In this document: piece after piece, positions 43,831 to 52,487 of the stretch
Position numbering within the stretch: position 1 is the first letter of the stretch
How the letters are laid out: every line of letters starts with the position of its first letter
Source of the DNA: JASJAR01 sp038530285
Lineage (GTDB): Bacteria > Pseudomonadota > Alphaproteobacteria > Rhodobacterales > Rhodobacteraceae
Direction: 5' to 3'
DNA: 64,000 nt
NCBI GenBank assembly: GCA_038530285.1
Contig: JBCBCY010000007.1
Coordinates: forward strand, 1-64,000
Position numbers and translations under genes: made by a program
Notes under the pieces: model-generated
Told to the model about the DNA's origin: nothing
What the model saw: only the letters and a program-made list of their open reading frames with translations
Databases searched by the model: none

Positions 43831-44690
43831 CACTGGTCGTCCTTTGTCATCGTCACGTAGAAAATCCAGCTGACGAGAAGGGTTATGGCGAAGTAAATCA
43901 GGCTCATCGCGGCGGCCGGGCCAAGATCGAATTGCCCCAGCGCGATTTTCACCAGATCAATCGACAGCAAGGTGGTCGAATTGCCGGGCCCGCCGCCGGT
44001 CAGCACGAAAACCTCGGTATAGACGTTGAAACTGTCCATGAACCGCAGAAGGATCGCGATCGTCAGGACCGTCTTCATCTTGGGCAGTTGGATGTAGCGG
44101 AAGACCGACAAGGGCGAGGCGCCGTCGATCTTGGCGGCCTGATAATAGGCATCGGGGATCGACACGAGGCCCGCGTAGCAGAGCAAAACCACCAGCGACG
44201 TCCAGTGCCAGACATCCATCACGATGATGGTGATCCAGGCCGCCAGCGGGTCCTGTGTCATGTCATAGTTCACGCCCAGGACATCATTCATGAAGTAGCC
44301 CAGCATGCCGATTTTGGGCAGGGCGAAGATGTTCCACATCGCGCCGACCACGTTCCAGGGGATCAGCATGGGCAGGGCCATCAGCACCAGACAGACCGGC
44401 ACCCAGAAGCCCTGACGCGGCATCGACAGCGCGATGATGATCCCCAGTGGGATTTCGATGGCCAGGATGATGCCGGTGAACATGAACTGGCGCCCCAAGG
44501 CGGCCTGAAACCGGTCGGACCGCAGGATTTGTTCGAACCAGCCAAGGCCCTCCCAGAAGAACTGGTTGTTGCCGAAGGTTTCCTGAACCGAGTAATTGAC
44601 CACCGTCATCATCGGGACCAGCGCGTTGAAGGCGACCAGTATCAAGACCGGCAGGACGAAGAACCAGGCGCGTTGGTTTTCGGTTCTCAT
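43830..44690 (-). CDS. glpP: Glycerol-type ABC transporter permease
   Basis: A 286-residue MalF-class permease with six membrane segments (AWFFVLPVLILVAFNALVPMMTVVNYSV first) and the EAA loop QAAKIDGASPLSVFRYIQLPKM. The start at 44690 overlaps the preceding ATPase stop (ATGA); the longer frame up to 44714 overlaps more and lacks support. Pairs with the GlpQ-like permease to form the membrane channel. Confidence 0.87.
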   Translation of the reverse strand: MRTENQRAWFFVLPVLILVAFNALVPMMTVVNYSVQETFGNNQFFWEGLGWFEQILRSDRFQAALGRQFMFTGIILAIEIPLGIIIALSMPRQGFWVPVCLVLMALPMLIPWNVVGAMWNIFALPKIGMLGYFMNDVLGVNYDMTQDPLAAWITIIVMDVWHWTSLVVLLCYAGLVSIPDAYYQAAKIDGASPLSVFRYIQLPKMKTVLTIAILLRFMDSFNVYTEVFVLTGGGPGNSTTLLSIDLVKIALGQFDLGPAAAMSLIYFAITLLVSWIFYVTMTKDDQ

Positions 44691-45760
44691 GATCGCGCCT
44701 CGCTCGACAGCCAACCGTCCCGGTAAAGGCGCGATTGCTCAGGTTTGAAATTAAGGTGCACCGACGCGCCCTGTTCGGGGGCGGCGTGTTCGGTCACGGC
44801 TTTCAGCGGTGTCGAGCCGACCATAGCGTCGATCACGTAGTGCCGCCCGATGTCGGACACTTTGGTCACGGTGGCGGGCACGCCGTGGTCCGCGATTTCG
44901 ATATACTCGGGCCGGATGCCAAGTTTTGCCTCGCCTGCGCCGTCCTTGGTGGGGCCTTCAAGGGCCACCTCATGGCCTTCGAACAGGGCGCGGTCGCCGT
45001 GTGCTTCGCAGGGCAGGATGTTCATGCCGGGCGAGCCGATGAAATGGCCCACAAAGGTGTGCTGGGGGCGTTCGAACAGTTCGACGGGCGTGCCGATCTG
45101 CACCACAACCCCGTCCTGCATCACCACCACTTCGTCGGCGAAGGTCAAAGCCTCGGTCTGGTCATGGGTGACGTAGATCATCGTGGCTTGCACGCGCTGG
45201 TGGAGCTCTTTGAGTTTCGACCGCAGCTTCCACTTCAGATGCGGGTCGATCACGGTCAGGGGTTCGTCGAACATCACGACATTGACGTCGTTCCTGACCA
45301 GCCCCCGACCCATGGAGATTTTCTGCTTGTTGTCCGGCGTGAGGCCTGCGGCCCGGATCGACAGCATATCAGTAACTTCCAGCATCTCGGCGATCTCGGC
45401 CACGCGCTGATCGATGGTCGCTTGGTCGACGCCGCGATTTTTCAGCGGGAAGGCCAGGTTATCGCGCACTGACATCGTGTCGTAGATCACCGGGAACTGG
45501 AACACCTGCGCGATGTTGCGCTGGTCGGGCGGCAGATCGGTGACGTCGTTGCCATCGAACAGGATCTTGCCCTCTGACGGGGTCAACAGCCCCGAGATGA
45601 TATTCAGCAGGGTCGATTTCCCACAGCCCGAGGGACCCAGCAGCGCATAGGCGCCGCCGTCGCGCCAGGTGACGTCGATTTCCTTTAGCGCATAATCGTC
45701 CGGGGACGCGGGCGCGCCCATGTAGGAATGGCGAAGGTGAGAGAGTTTGATTTCGGCCAT
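44687..45760 (-). CDS. glpT: Glycerol-type ABC transporter ATPase 2
   Basis: A 357-residue ATPase with Walker A GPSGCGKST, Q-loop VFQFPVIYDTMSV, Walker B VVMFDEPLT and the switch region VTHDQTEA, followed by an OB-fold regulatory tail (residues 240-357). The usual LSGGQ signature appears changed to KISMGRG (DNKQKISMGRGLVRND), which is seen in one of the two ATPases of this transporter class. It starts one base inside the glpS stop (TGATG). Confidence 0.87.
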   Translation of the reverse strand: MAEIKLSHLRHSYMGAPASPDDYALKEIDVTWRDGGAYALLGPSGCGKSTLLNIISGLLTPSEGKILFDGNDVTDLPPDQRNIAQVFQFPVIYDTMSVRDNLAFPLKNRGVDQATIDQRVAEIAEMLEVTDMLSIRAAGLTPDNKQKISMGRGLVRNDVNVVMFDEPLTVIDPHLKWKLRSKLKELHQRVQATMIYVTHDQTEALTFADEVVVMQDGVVVQIGTPVELFERPQHTFVGHFIGSPGMNILPCEAHGDRALFEGHEVALEGPTKDGAGEAKLGIRPEYIEIADHGVPATVTKVSDIGRHYVIDAMVGSTPLKAVTEHAAPEQGASVHLNFKPEQSRLYRDGWLSSEARS

Positions 45761-46821
45761 CAGGCGACCCTTTGTCCGTCGGCGCCAAAGTAGCGGCAGT
45801 GGCCCGGGTCCATGTAAAAGGTATGGTCTTCACCGACCTGGTAGGGGTGCACGCCGGAGGCGAGCGAGACCCAATCGACCCCGCCCATGCGGAAATGCGC
45901 GCTTGAATCCGAACCCGACAGCTCGGTTACAATAACATTGCCTTTCAAGGGCACCTGGGCGGACCCAGCTGGGTTGGGCAGCACCCGGTGGGGGCGCACG
46001 GCGATGGTATAGGTGCCGTCGGGCAGGCCCGCGGCATCCCCTTCGAGTGTCCAATGCGCATCCGATCCCAGAGCGACGGTGGTGCCGGTCTTTGTAACCT
46101 CTGCGGCGTTGATCGGGGGGTCCGAAAAGACGCGCGCGGCGGCCAGGTTCGCGGGGTTGCGGTAAATTTCAGCCGTGGGTCCGAATTGGGTCACCTGGCC
46201 GTCGGCCATCAGTGCGGTCTTGCCGCCCAAAAGCAGGGCTTCTTCGGGTTCGGATGTGGCATAGACCACCACCGCGCCACGGCCTGCGAAAAGGTCTGGA
46301 AGCTGTTCGCGCAGTTCCTCGCGCAGCTTGTAATCAAGGTTGGCCAGCGGTTCATCAAGGAACACGGCCTTGCTGTCCTTGGCGATCGCGCGCGCCAGCG
46401 CGGTGCGCTGTTGCTGGCCGCCTGACAGCTCGTCGGGGCGCCGTTTCAGCATCGGCCCCAATTGCAGAAGATCGGCGGCTTCCTGAACGCGGGCTTCGAT
46501 CTCGCTTTTGGCAAGACCTGCCACACGCAGGGGCGAGGCGATGTTTTCAAACACGCTCATATGCGGGTAGTTCACGAAAAACTGGTGGACGAGGCTGATC
46601 TGGCGCTTTTGGGTGTTGAGGCGCGTCACATCCTGCCCGTCGAAGAAAATCTGGCCCGAGGCCATCGGGTCAAGGCCCGCCATCAGCTTGATCAGGGATG
46701 TCTTGCCTGCGCCTGTGGCACCCAAAAGGACGTTGAAATGTCCGGTTTCCAGCGACAGGCTTGTCGGCTTGATATGGGTGACGGTGCCGACCCGCTTCGT
46801 GGCGTCTTTGAGTTCGATCAT
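45760..46821 (-). CDS. glpS: Glycerol-type ABC transporter ATPase 1
   Basis: A 353-residue ATPase: Walker A GATGAGKTS, Q-loop LVHQFFVNYPHMSV, intact signature LSGGQQQRTALARAI, and Walker B AVFLDEPLANLD. In place of the usual THDQ switch there is YATSEPEEALLLGG, so the switch histidine is missing here; the partner ATPase retains it. Together the pair would make a heterodimer with asymmetric sites. First ATPase gene after the binding protein, separated by a stem-loop. Confidence 0.87.
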   Translation of the reverse strand: MIELKDATKRVGTVTHIKPTSLSLETGHFNVLLGATGAGKTSLIKLMAGLDPMASGQIFFDGQDVTRLNTQKRQISLVHQFFVNYPHMSVFENIASPLRVAGLAKSEIEARVQEAADLLQLGPMLKRRPDELSGGQQQRTALARAIAKDSKAVFLDEPLANLDYKLREELREQLPDLFAGRGAVVVYATSEPEEALLLGGKTALMADGQVTQFGPTAEIYRNPANLAAARVFSDPPINAAEVTKTGTTVALGSDAHWTLEGDAAGLPDGTYTIAVRPHRVLPNPAGSAQVPLKGNVIVTELSGSDSSAHFRMGGVDWVSLASGVHPYQVGEDHTFYMDPGHCRYFGADGQRVA

Positions 46822-46845
46822 GTCACTTGCCCGGGGATGTCAGGG

Positions 46846-46871
46846 GTAGGCCGGGCTGACGCCCGGCCTAC
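46846..46871 (-). terminator. Stem-loop between glpV and glpS
   Basis: A perfect 11-bp inverted repeat GTAGGCCGGGC and GCCCGGCCTAC with a 4-nt loop, just after the glpV stop. It resembles short REP-like elements. It could stop RNases and raise binding-protein mRNA over that of the membrane components; no T tract follows. Confidence 0.7.
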
Positions 46872-46889
46872 GATAGGTTTTGGCCTGGC

Positions 46890-48626
46890 TTACTGCTGCC
46901 AGCGCGCGACCAACTCGTCGTAGTTGATGGTCTCACCCTGGGGCTTCTCGTTGTCGAGTTTGGCCTTGGGTGACCCCGGCTGGTCGAGCCAGAAGGACGC
47001 GTCCTGCGGTTCATTCAGGCGCGGGCCACAACCGCCGTAGACATTGGCGGCTTCATCGGCCTGCTGCATCCGAGCCATGGTGATGTCCATCTCCTCGGCC
47101 AGGCGGTCCATCGCTTCCTGCGGCGTGAAGGCGCCCGAGTTCACGTCACCGATCTGCTGCCACCAGATCTGGGCCAGCTTCGGGTAATCCGGCACGTTGA
47201 TGCCGGTAGGCGACCATGCGACCCTGTCAGGCGAGCGGTAGAATTCGACCAGACCACCAAGCTTCGGTGCGCGTTCGGTGAACGACTCGTGGTTCACAGA
47301 ACTGTCGCGGATGAAGGTCAGGCCCACATGGGACTTCTTCACGTCCACCGTTTTCGACGTCACGAACTGCGCATACAGCCAGGCCGCCTGTGCCCGATCC
47401 GACGGGGTGGATTTCAGGAAGGTCCAGGACCCCACGTCCTGATAGCCGACCTTCTGGCCGTCTTCCCAGTACGGGCCATGCGGGCTGGGCGCCATCCGCC
47501 ACAGTGGCGTGCCTTCGGCATCCACGGTGTTGTTGCCTTCCGACTGCGGCTTGACCATGTCGGCGGTAAAGGCGGTGTACCAGAAGATCTGCTGGGCCAC
47601 GTTGCCTTGGCTGAGCGCTGGCAGCGACTGGTAGAAGTCGTAGGATGCCGAGCCCGGAGGCGCATAGTTCCGCAGCCATTCGTCCCATTTGCGGATCGCG
47701 TAGACTGCCGCAGGACCGTTTGCCGCCCCACCGCGTTCAACAGACGCGCCGACCGGGTTGCAGGACCCCGCTTCCATGCGGATGCCCCATTCGTCGACAG
47801 GTACACCGTTGGGCTCACCCACCGAACCCGCACCGGCCATCGACAGCCAAGCGTCCGTCATCCGCCAGCCCAGATCAGGGGCGCGTTTGCCGTAGTCCAT
47901 GTGGCCATAGATGCGCGTGCCGCCGATTTCCTGCACGTCATTGGTGAAGTACTCGGCGATGTCTTCATAGGCCGACCAATTGACCGGCACGCCCAGATCA
48001 TAGCCGTATTTGGCCTTGAAGCCTGCCTGGATGTCAGGATCATCAAACCAGTCTTTGCGGAACCAATAAAGGTTCGCGAATTGCTGATCGGGCAACTGAT
48101 AAAGGTTGCCGTCCGGCCCAGTGGTGAACTGGATGCCCATGAAGTCTGCAAGGTCCAGCGTGGGCGAGGTCGTCGCCGCCCAGTCACCGGCCATGGCCTC
48201 GGTCAGGTTGTAGGCCAGTTGCAGCCGCGAATGTGTCCCGATCAGATCGCTGTCGTTAACGTACCCGTCATAGAGGTTCCGTCCGGTCTGCATCTGCGTT
48301 TGTACGGCCTGGACCACTTCGCCTTCCCCAAGGATTTGGTGGTTCACCTTGATCCCGGTGATTTCCTCAAACGCTTTGGTCAGCACTTCGGATTCGTAGG
48401 AATGGGTCGGAATGCCTTCCGACAGCACATTGATTTCCATGCCCGAGAACGGGGCAGAGGCTTCGATGAACCACTGCATTTCGGCCATTTGTTCGTCTTT
48501 GGTCAGCGACGAAGGCTGAAACTCTTCGTCGATCCAGCGCGTGGCAGCGGCTTCGTCCGCCCACGCACCATTATACCCCACAATGACGGCCCCGGCCGCC
48601 ACTGCGGAAAGCAAATACTTCCGCAT
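46890..48626 (-). CDS. glpV: Glycerol-type ABC transporter substrate-binding protein
   Basis: A 578-residue periplasmic binding protein, long for the extracellular solute-binding class as is typical of GlpV. The signal peptide is MRKYLLSAVAAGAVIVGYNGAWA. GGGAGG lies 6 nt before this ATG (48626) and 3 nt before another at 48629. The mature domain includes PFSGMEINVLSEGIPTHSYES and PVNWSAYEDIAEYFTNDVQ. In rhizobia GlpV binds glycerol. Here no glpK, glpD or glpR is adjacent, and the nearest catabolic genes degrade DHPS, a glycerol analogue with a sulfonate group, so substrate should be left open. Confidence 0.88.
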   Translation of the reverse strand: MRKYLLSAVAAGAVIVGYNGAWADEAAATRWIDEEFQPSSLTKDEQMAEMQWFIEASAPFSGMEINVLSEGIPTHSYESEVLTKAFEEITGIKVNHQILGEGEVVQAVQTQMQTGRNLYDGYVNDSDLIGTHSRLQLAYNLTEAMAGDWAATTSPTLDLADFMGIQFTTGPDGNLYQLPDQQFANLYWFRKDWFDDPDIQAGFKAKYGYDLGVPVNWSAYEDIAEYFTNDVQEIGGTRIYGHMDYGKRAPDLGWRMTDAWLSMAGAGSVGEPNGVPVDEWGIRMEAGSCNPVGASVERGGAANGPAAVYAIRKWDEWLRNYAPPGSASYDFYQSLPALSQGNVAQQIFWYTAFTADMVKPQSEGNNTVDAEGTPLWRMAPSPHGPYWEDGQKVGYQDVGSWTFLKSTPSDRAQAAWLYAQFVTSKTVDVKKSHVGLTFIRDSSVNHESFTERAPKLGGLVEFYRSPDRVAWSPTGINVPDYPKLAQIWWQQIGDVNSGAFTPQEAMDRLAEEMDITMARMQQADEAANVYGGCGPRLNEPQDASFWLDQPGSPKAKLDNEKPQGETINYDELVARWQQ

Positions 48627-48950
48627 CATTGTCCTCCCAGTTGGATTCCGCGCATCTTTGGCCCGGAACTGGCGAAAGCTTGCCTGCGGGTTCACAACTT
48701 TGTCAAACTAAAATATTAGTAATTTCATAAGTATATGGTAAAAATCAGTAAAACAGGAATTTCTGACTTTCGTTTCTGCGTCTGCACAATGCAGATTATG
48801 CCTCGCGCCAAGCCAGAAATTTACCCCCGTTGCAGATGAAATTTTCGCGCTGTGGGTCAGGCTTTACAGAAAGACGATTGATTTTTGTCGCGCGATAAGA
48901 AAGCCTGCGGGAAGGGAGAGCCGGGAACTTTACCCGGGGCCAGAGAAAAG
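48627..48950. promoter_or_regulatory. Divergent control region between glpV and the second LacI gene
   Basis: This 324-bp gene-free stretch is AT-rich at its centre. On the minus strand a perfect -35 TTGACA (48706-48701) is flanked by the inverted repeat ACTAA-AATA-TTAGT (48707-48720), and a -10-like TATACT lies at 48735-48730. Another inverted repeat, TCTGCA-CAA-TGCAGA, is at 48781-48795. Towards the regulator gene lies the operator at 48885-48898. I could not fit one hexamer pair with ideal 17-bp spacing for glpV, so the promoter assignment is tentative. Confidence 0.45.
48885..48898. promoter_or_regulatory. Predicted LacI-type operator upstream of the polyol regulator
   Basis: TTGTCGCGCGATAA, a 14-bp near-palindrome (one mismatch to TTATCG-CG-CGATAA). 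It lies 52 bp before the regulator start codon, placed for autoregulation. A related site follows the same gene at 49990-50003. Confidence 0.6.
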
Positions 48951-49976
48951 ATGGCTGTGACGAAGATAAAGAATATGGAGGAATTCGCTGCGGTTTCCGG
49001 CCTGTCGCGCCCGACCGTGTCGAAGTATTTCAACGACCCGAATTCGGTTCGGCCATCGACGCGTGCGCGCATCGAGGCAGCACTTGAAGAACACGACTAT
49101 CGCCCGAATATTTACGCGATCAATCAGAACCGGCGCCTGACCAAGAACATCGGGATCGTTGTGCCCTATCTTGCGGACCCGTTCTTTGCCGAGATTGGTC
49201 GCAACGTCGAACAAAGATGTCTCGATGCCGGATTTCACCCCACCGTTTACAGTTCGCACGGCGATCCCGAACTGGAAGCCGAAATCCTTGAATCCTTGCG
49301 GTCGCTCAAGCCCACCGGGGTGTTGTTGGCGCCGCTTGGGCGGTCATCGGACCGCGCTGCCATTGAGAAATTCTGCAAGGATGTCCCCACGGTGTTGTTT
49401 GACAGCGCGCTGCCGGGGTTGGGGCTGACATTCGTGGGCTCGGACAATCCGCAGTTTGCACGGATGATCGTCGATTATCTGTGCCGCAGCGGCCAGCCGC
49501 CCTGTTTTTTCGAGATGAAGACGCCAGCCAACCCGAATGCCAACCGACGCCGGCAAGGCTATATCACCGCGATGGAGCGTTTGGGCCATGAACCACGCAT
49601 CGTGCAGGCCGAAGGCGAAGGCTGGCAATTCGAAGAGATCGGACGAAAGGAGGGCGGGCGTGCGCTTTCTGCCGGAGAATTCACCACAAACACCGTTTTG
49701 TGCAGCAATGACAGGCTTGCGATTGGTTTTCTGTCGGCCTGTTACGAAATGGGCTTGCGGGTCGGGCGGGATGAAAGCGCAGCGATTCGCGTTGCGGGAC
49801 AGGACGATCATCCCTTTTCGCGGTACACTTGCCCGCCTTTGACGACCTTGGCGCAAGATTACGACGCGATCTCGCGCAGCGCGGTCGAAAACCTGCTAAG
49901 TATTGTAGAAAGCGGGGAAAAATCTGAAAATGCGATCCTGTTTGAGGGTCGTCTCATTATGCGAGATTCAGCGTGA
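48951..49976 (+). CDS. LacI-family regulator of the polyol operon
   Basis: A 341-residue regulator. The helix-turn-helix is TKIKNMEEFAAVSGLSRPTVSKYFNDPNSVRPSTRARIEAAL, then HDYRPNIYAINQNRRLTKNIGIVVPYLADPFFAEI leads into the sugar-binding-like effector domain. The ORF extends to a TTG at 48885, but that TTG lies inside an operator, so ATG at 48951 is preferred. It precedes the smoE-type operon on the same strand with 99 nt between, and is divergent from glpV. Likely represses polyol uptake and oxidation; the effector is probably a sugar alcohol (inference). Confidence 0.87.
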   Translation: MAVTKIKNMEEFAAVSGLSRPTVSKYFNDPNSVRPSTRARIEAALEEHDYRPNIYAINQNRRLTKNIGIVVPYLADPFFAEIGRNVEQRCLDAGFHPTVYSSHGDPELEAEILESLRSLKPTGVLLAPLGRSSDRAAIEKFCKDVPTVLFDSALPGLGLTFVGSDNPQFARMIVDYLCRSGQPPCFFEMKTPANPNANRRRQGYITAMERLGHEPRIVQAEGEGWQFEEIGRKEGGRALSAGEFTTNTVLCSNDRLAIGFLSACYEMGLRVGRDESAAIRVAGQDDHPFSRYTCPPLTTLAQDYDAISRSAVENLLSIVESGEKSENAILFEGRLIMRDSA

Positions 49977-49989
49977 GATAAATTAAAAC

Positions 49990-50003
49990 TTATCGCGCGT
50001 AAA
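49990..50003. promoter_or_regulatory. Predicted LacI-type operator upstream of smoE
   Basis: TTATCGCGCGTAAA, matching TTATCG-CG-CGATAA at 12 of 14 positions. A -35-like TTGACG follows at 50011-50016, although the expected -10 about 17 bp further on is weak. Well placed to control smoE. Confidence 0.55.
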
Positions 50004-50075
50004 AATTTTGTTGACGCCTCAGGTATTCCGTCGCAACCTGCCAACACATAAACATCCTACTTAGGGAGGAACCGG

Positions 50076-51371
50076 ATGTCTCTTAAGAACGCGCTTCGCG
50101 CGGCCACCGCTGTATCTTTGCTTGCGACTGGCGGCGCATTTGCAGACGGTCATTCACCGTCTCTCACGATTGCCATCGTGAACAACGGCCACATGGAAAA
50201 TATGAAGACTGTTGCCGAGGTGTACGAGGGCGTCACCGGTGTGGAGCTGAACTGGGTTTCGCTGGAAGAAGGCGTTCTGCGCGAGCAGGTCACTTCGGAC
50301 ACCGCAACAGGTGGCGGACAGTATGACGTCATCAACATCGGTATGCAGGAAGCACCGATCTGGGGCGCTGCAGGCTGGATCACGCCGCTGAATTTCTCGG
50401 ATCGCTACGACGTTGACGATCTGCTGCCCGCAATGCGGAACGGCCTGTCCCATGAGGGCACGCTTTACGCAGCTCCCTTCTACGGCGAAAGCTCAATGGT
50501 CATGTACCGCTCGAGCCTGATGGAAGCCGCCGGTGTGTCGATTGCTGACAACGACAGCTGGGACAACATCAAAGCAGCAGCAGCTGCTGTCCACGATCCT
50601 GACAACGGCGTCTACGGTGCCTGCCTGCGCGGTAAGCCGGGCTGGGGCGACAACATGGCATTCATCACAACGATGGTGAACTCCTTCGGTGGCGCATGGT
50701 TTGACGCTGACTACCGCCCGCAGCTTGACAGCGACGAGTGGAATGCTGCGATCAACTTCTACGTTGATCTCTTGGGCAACTACGGACCTCCGGGTTCGGA
50801 AGGCAACTCGTTCAACGAGATCCTGGCCCTTTACAACGAAGACCGTTGCGGCATGTGGATTGACGCCACCATTGGTGCGTCGTTCCTGACACCTGACGAC
50901 GTGGCCTACGCACAGTCGCCGAACGCCGGTAACCCGGTTGGTGCAAACTGGCTGTGGGCTTGGGCTTTCGCAATCCCGGCAGGTTCGCCGAATGCGGATG
51001 AAGCTCAGAAGTTCATCGAATGGGCAACCTCGAAGGACTATCACGCCGCTGTTGCAGCACACAAAGACTTCGGTGTGGGGTCTGTCCCAACCGGTGCACG
51101 TGCTTCGACCTACGAGATGGACGGTTTTGCTGACGCCAACAAGTTTGCTGAAGCTGAACTTGCCGCCATCAACTCGGCAGCACCTGAAGCCACCGATATC
51201 AAGCCTTACGTCGGTGTTCAGTTCGCCGCCATTCCGGAGTTCCCGGAAGTCGGCTCGGTCGTCGCACAGGAAATGGCTGCTGCACTGTCCGGTGCAAAGT
51301 CGGTGGAAGACGCGCTGGCTGCAGCTCAGGCAGCAGCTGACGCGATCATGCAGGAAGCCGGCTACTACTAA
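50076..51371 (+). CDS. smoE: Sugar-alcohol ABC transporter substrate-binding protein
   Basis: A 431-residue periplasmic binding protein with signal peptide MSLKNALRAATAVSLLATGGAFA and a strong AGGGAGGA site before the ATG. Family features include GGGQYDVINIGMQEAPIWGAAGWITPL and YGACLRGKPGWGDNMAFITTMVNSFGGAWFD. Gene order E-F-G-K then mannitol dehydrogenase matches the Rhodobacter sphaeroides sorbitol/mannitol system. Codons here favour GCA, GCT and GGT more than in neighbours, consistent with high expression. The 165-bp gap before smoF contains a stem-loop. Confidence 0.9.
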   Translation: MSLKNALRAATAVSLLATGGAFADGHSPSLTIAIVNNGHMENMKTVAEVYEGVTGVELNWVSLEEGVLREQVTSDTATGGGQYDVINIGMQEAPIWGAAGWITPLNFSDRYDVDDLLPAMRNGLSHEGTLYAAPFYGESSMVMYRSSLMEAAGVSIADNDSWDNIKAAAAAVHDPDNGVYGACLRGKPGWGDNMAFITTMVNSFGGAWFDADYRPQLDSDEWNAAINFYVDLLGNYGPPGSEGNSFNEILALYNEDRCGMWIDATIGASFLTPDDVAYAQSPNAGNPVGANWLWAWAFAIPAGSPNADEAQKFIEWATSKDYHAAVAAHKDFGVGSVPTGARASTYEMDGFADANKFAEAELAAINSAAPEATDIKPYVGVQFAAIPEFPEVGSVVAQEMAAALSGAKSVEDALAAAQAAADAIMQEAGYY

Positions 51372-51385
51372 GAACCTCCCATTGG

Positions 51386-51407
51386 GGGCCCGGCAATGGT
51401 CGGGCCC
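51386..51407 (+). terminator. Stem-loop after smoE
   Basis: GGGCCCG and CGGGCCC flank GCAATGGT, 14 nt past the smoE stop. No T run follows, so it probably protects the 3' end of smoE mRNA or partly terminates before smoFGK. Confidence 0.65.
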
Positions 51408-51536
51408 TTGATACCCAAAGTTCGTTACCAGGTGTGACGCCCCGCCGTTTAGGGGCCGCCGTAACCCACTCGACAATCTGAAACTGAACATTCAACATCG
51501 CAGCCAAACGTGAGTTTAGCTGGGGGGAGATAGCTC

Positions 51537-52475
51537 ATGTCCGATAGAAGGCTTCCACGCCTGCTTCAGTCACCAGCAGTGATACTGCTCTTGATCTGGA
51601 TGCTGGTTCCATTGAGCATGACGCTCTACTTCTCGTTCATTCGCTACGTTCTGAACAGCTTGCGGCGGCCGGAATGGACAACGCCAAGCCTATCGAACTG
51701 GCGCGGTTTCGGAAACTACCAGTTTGTGCTGAACAACAAAGACTTCTGGTTTGCGGTTTCTAACAGCTTGTTCATTGTCATAAGCATTCTTTTCCTGACA
51801 GTTATTCTGGGCGTGCTGATCGCCGTGCTGATCAACAAGACCTTCCCGGGGCGCGGCATTGTGCGGGTGCTTTTGATCTCGCCCTTCTTTGTGATGCCAG
51901 CTGTGAACGCGGTGCTTTGGATCAACATGATCCTTGATCCGGTGCTTGGCCTTCAGGGCCTTGCGGTCGGGGGCATCAACGGAATGATCGACGGGCTGCG
52001 AACGGCGCCGCTTGTGGGTTGGTTCTTCAACCTATGGCCCACGCTTGAGCCCATATCTTTCCGGGCGACGCAAACTTCGGCCTATGCGGTGATTATCATG
52101 GTCACCTGGCAGTGGACGCCTTTCGCGGTCTTGATCTTCATGACCTCGTTGCAATCGGAAGATCAGCAGCAAAAAGAGGCGGCCATTCTGGATGGCGCAA
52201 GCGTCTGGTCACAGTTCAGGTTCCTGACGATACCGCATCTGGGTCGACCGATCGCCATTGTGGTGATGATCCAGGCGATTTTTCATCTATCGCTTTACGC
52301 GGAGATCGAAATCGTCAGCCGCGGCAACGGGAACAAGAACCTGCCGTATCTGATCGGTGAGTTTTCCAACAACAACATCGGTGCAGCAAGTGCCACGGGC
52401 ATCTTTGCCGTCATCCTTGCCAACATCGTCGCCTTCATCTTGCTGAGTCAAATCCGCAAGACGCTGTCGGAATAG
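51537..52475 (+). CDS. smoF: Sugar-alcohol ABC transporter permease
   Basis: A 312-residue MalF-class permease with six membrane segments. The first is SPAVILLLIWMLVPLSMTLYFSFI; the EAA loop is KEAAILDGASVWSQFRFLTIPHLG. A GGGGGGAG site precedes the ATG. It forms the channel with SmoG, whose gene starts 12 nt later. Confidence 0.9.
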   Translation: MSDRRLPRLLQSPAVILLLIWMLVPLSMTLYFSFIRYVLNSLRRPEWTTPSLSNWRGFGNYQFVLNNKDFWFAVSNSLFIVISILFLTVILGVLIAVLINKTFPGRGIVRVLLISPFFVMPAVNAVLWINMILDPVLGLQGLAVGGINGMIDGLRTAPLVGWFFNLWPTLEPISFRATQTSAYAVIIMVTWQWTPFAVLIFMTSLQSEDQQQKEAAILDGASVWSQFRFLTIPHLGRPIAIVVMIQAIFHLSLYAEIEIVSRGNGNKNLPYLIGEFSNNNIGAASATGIFAVILANIVAFILLSQIRKTLSE

Positions 52476-52487
52476 GGAGAGGGACCC

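Noticed and set aside
47289..48719. Plus-strand open frame of 476 codons
   Set aside because: Antisense to glpV; no domain seen.
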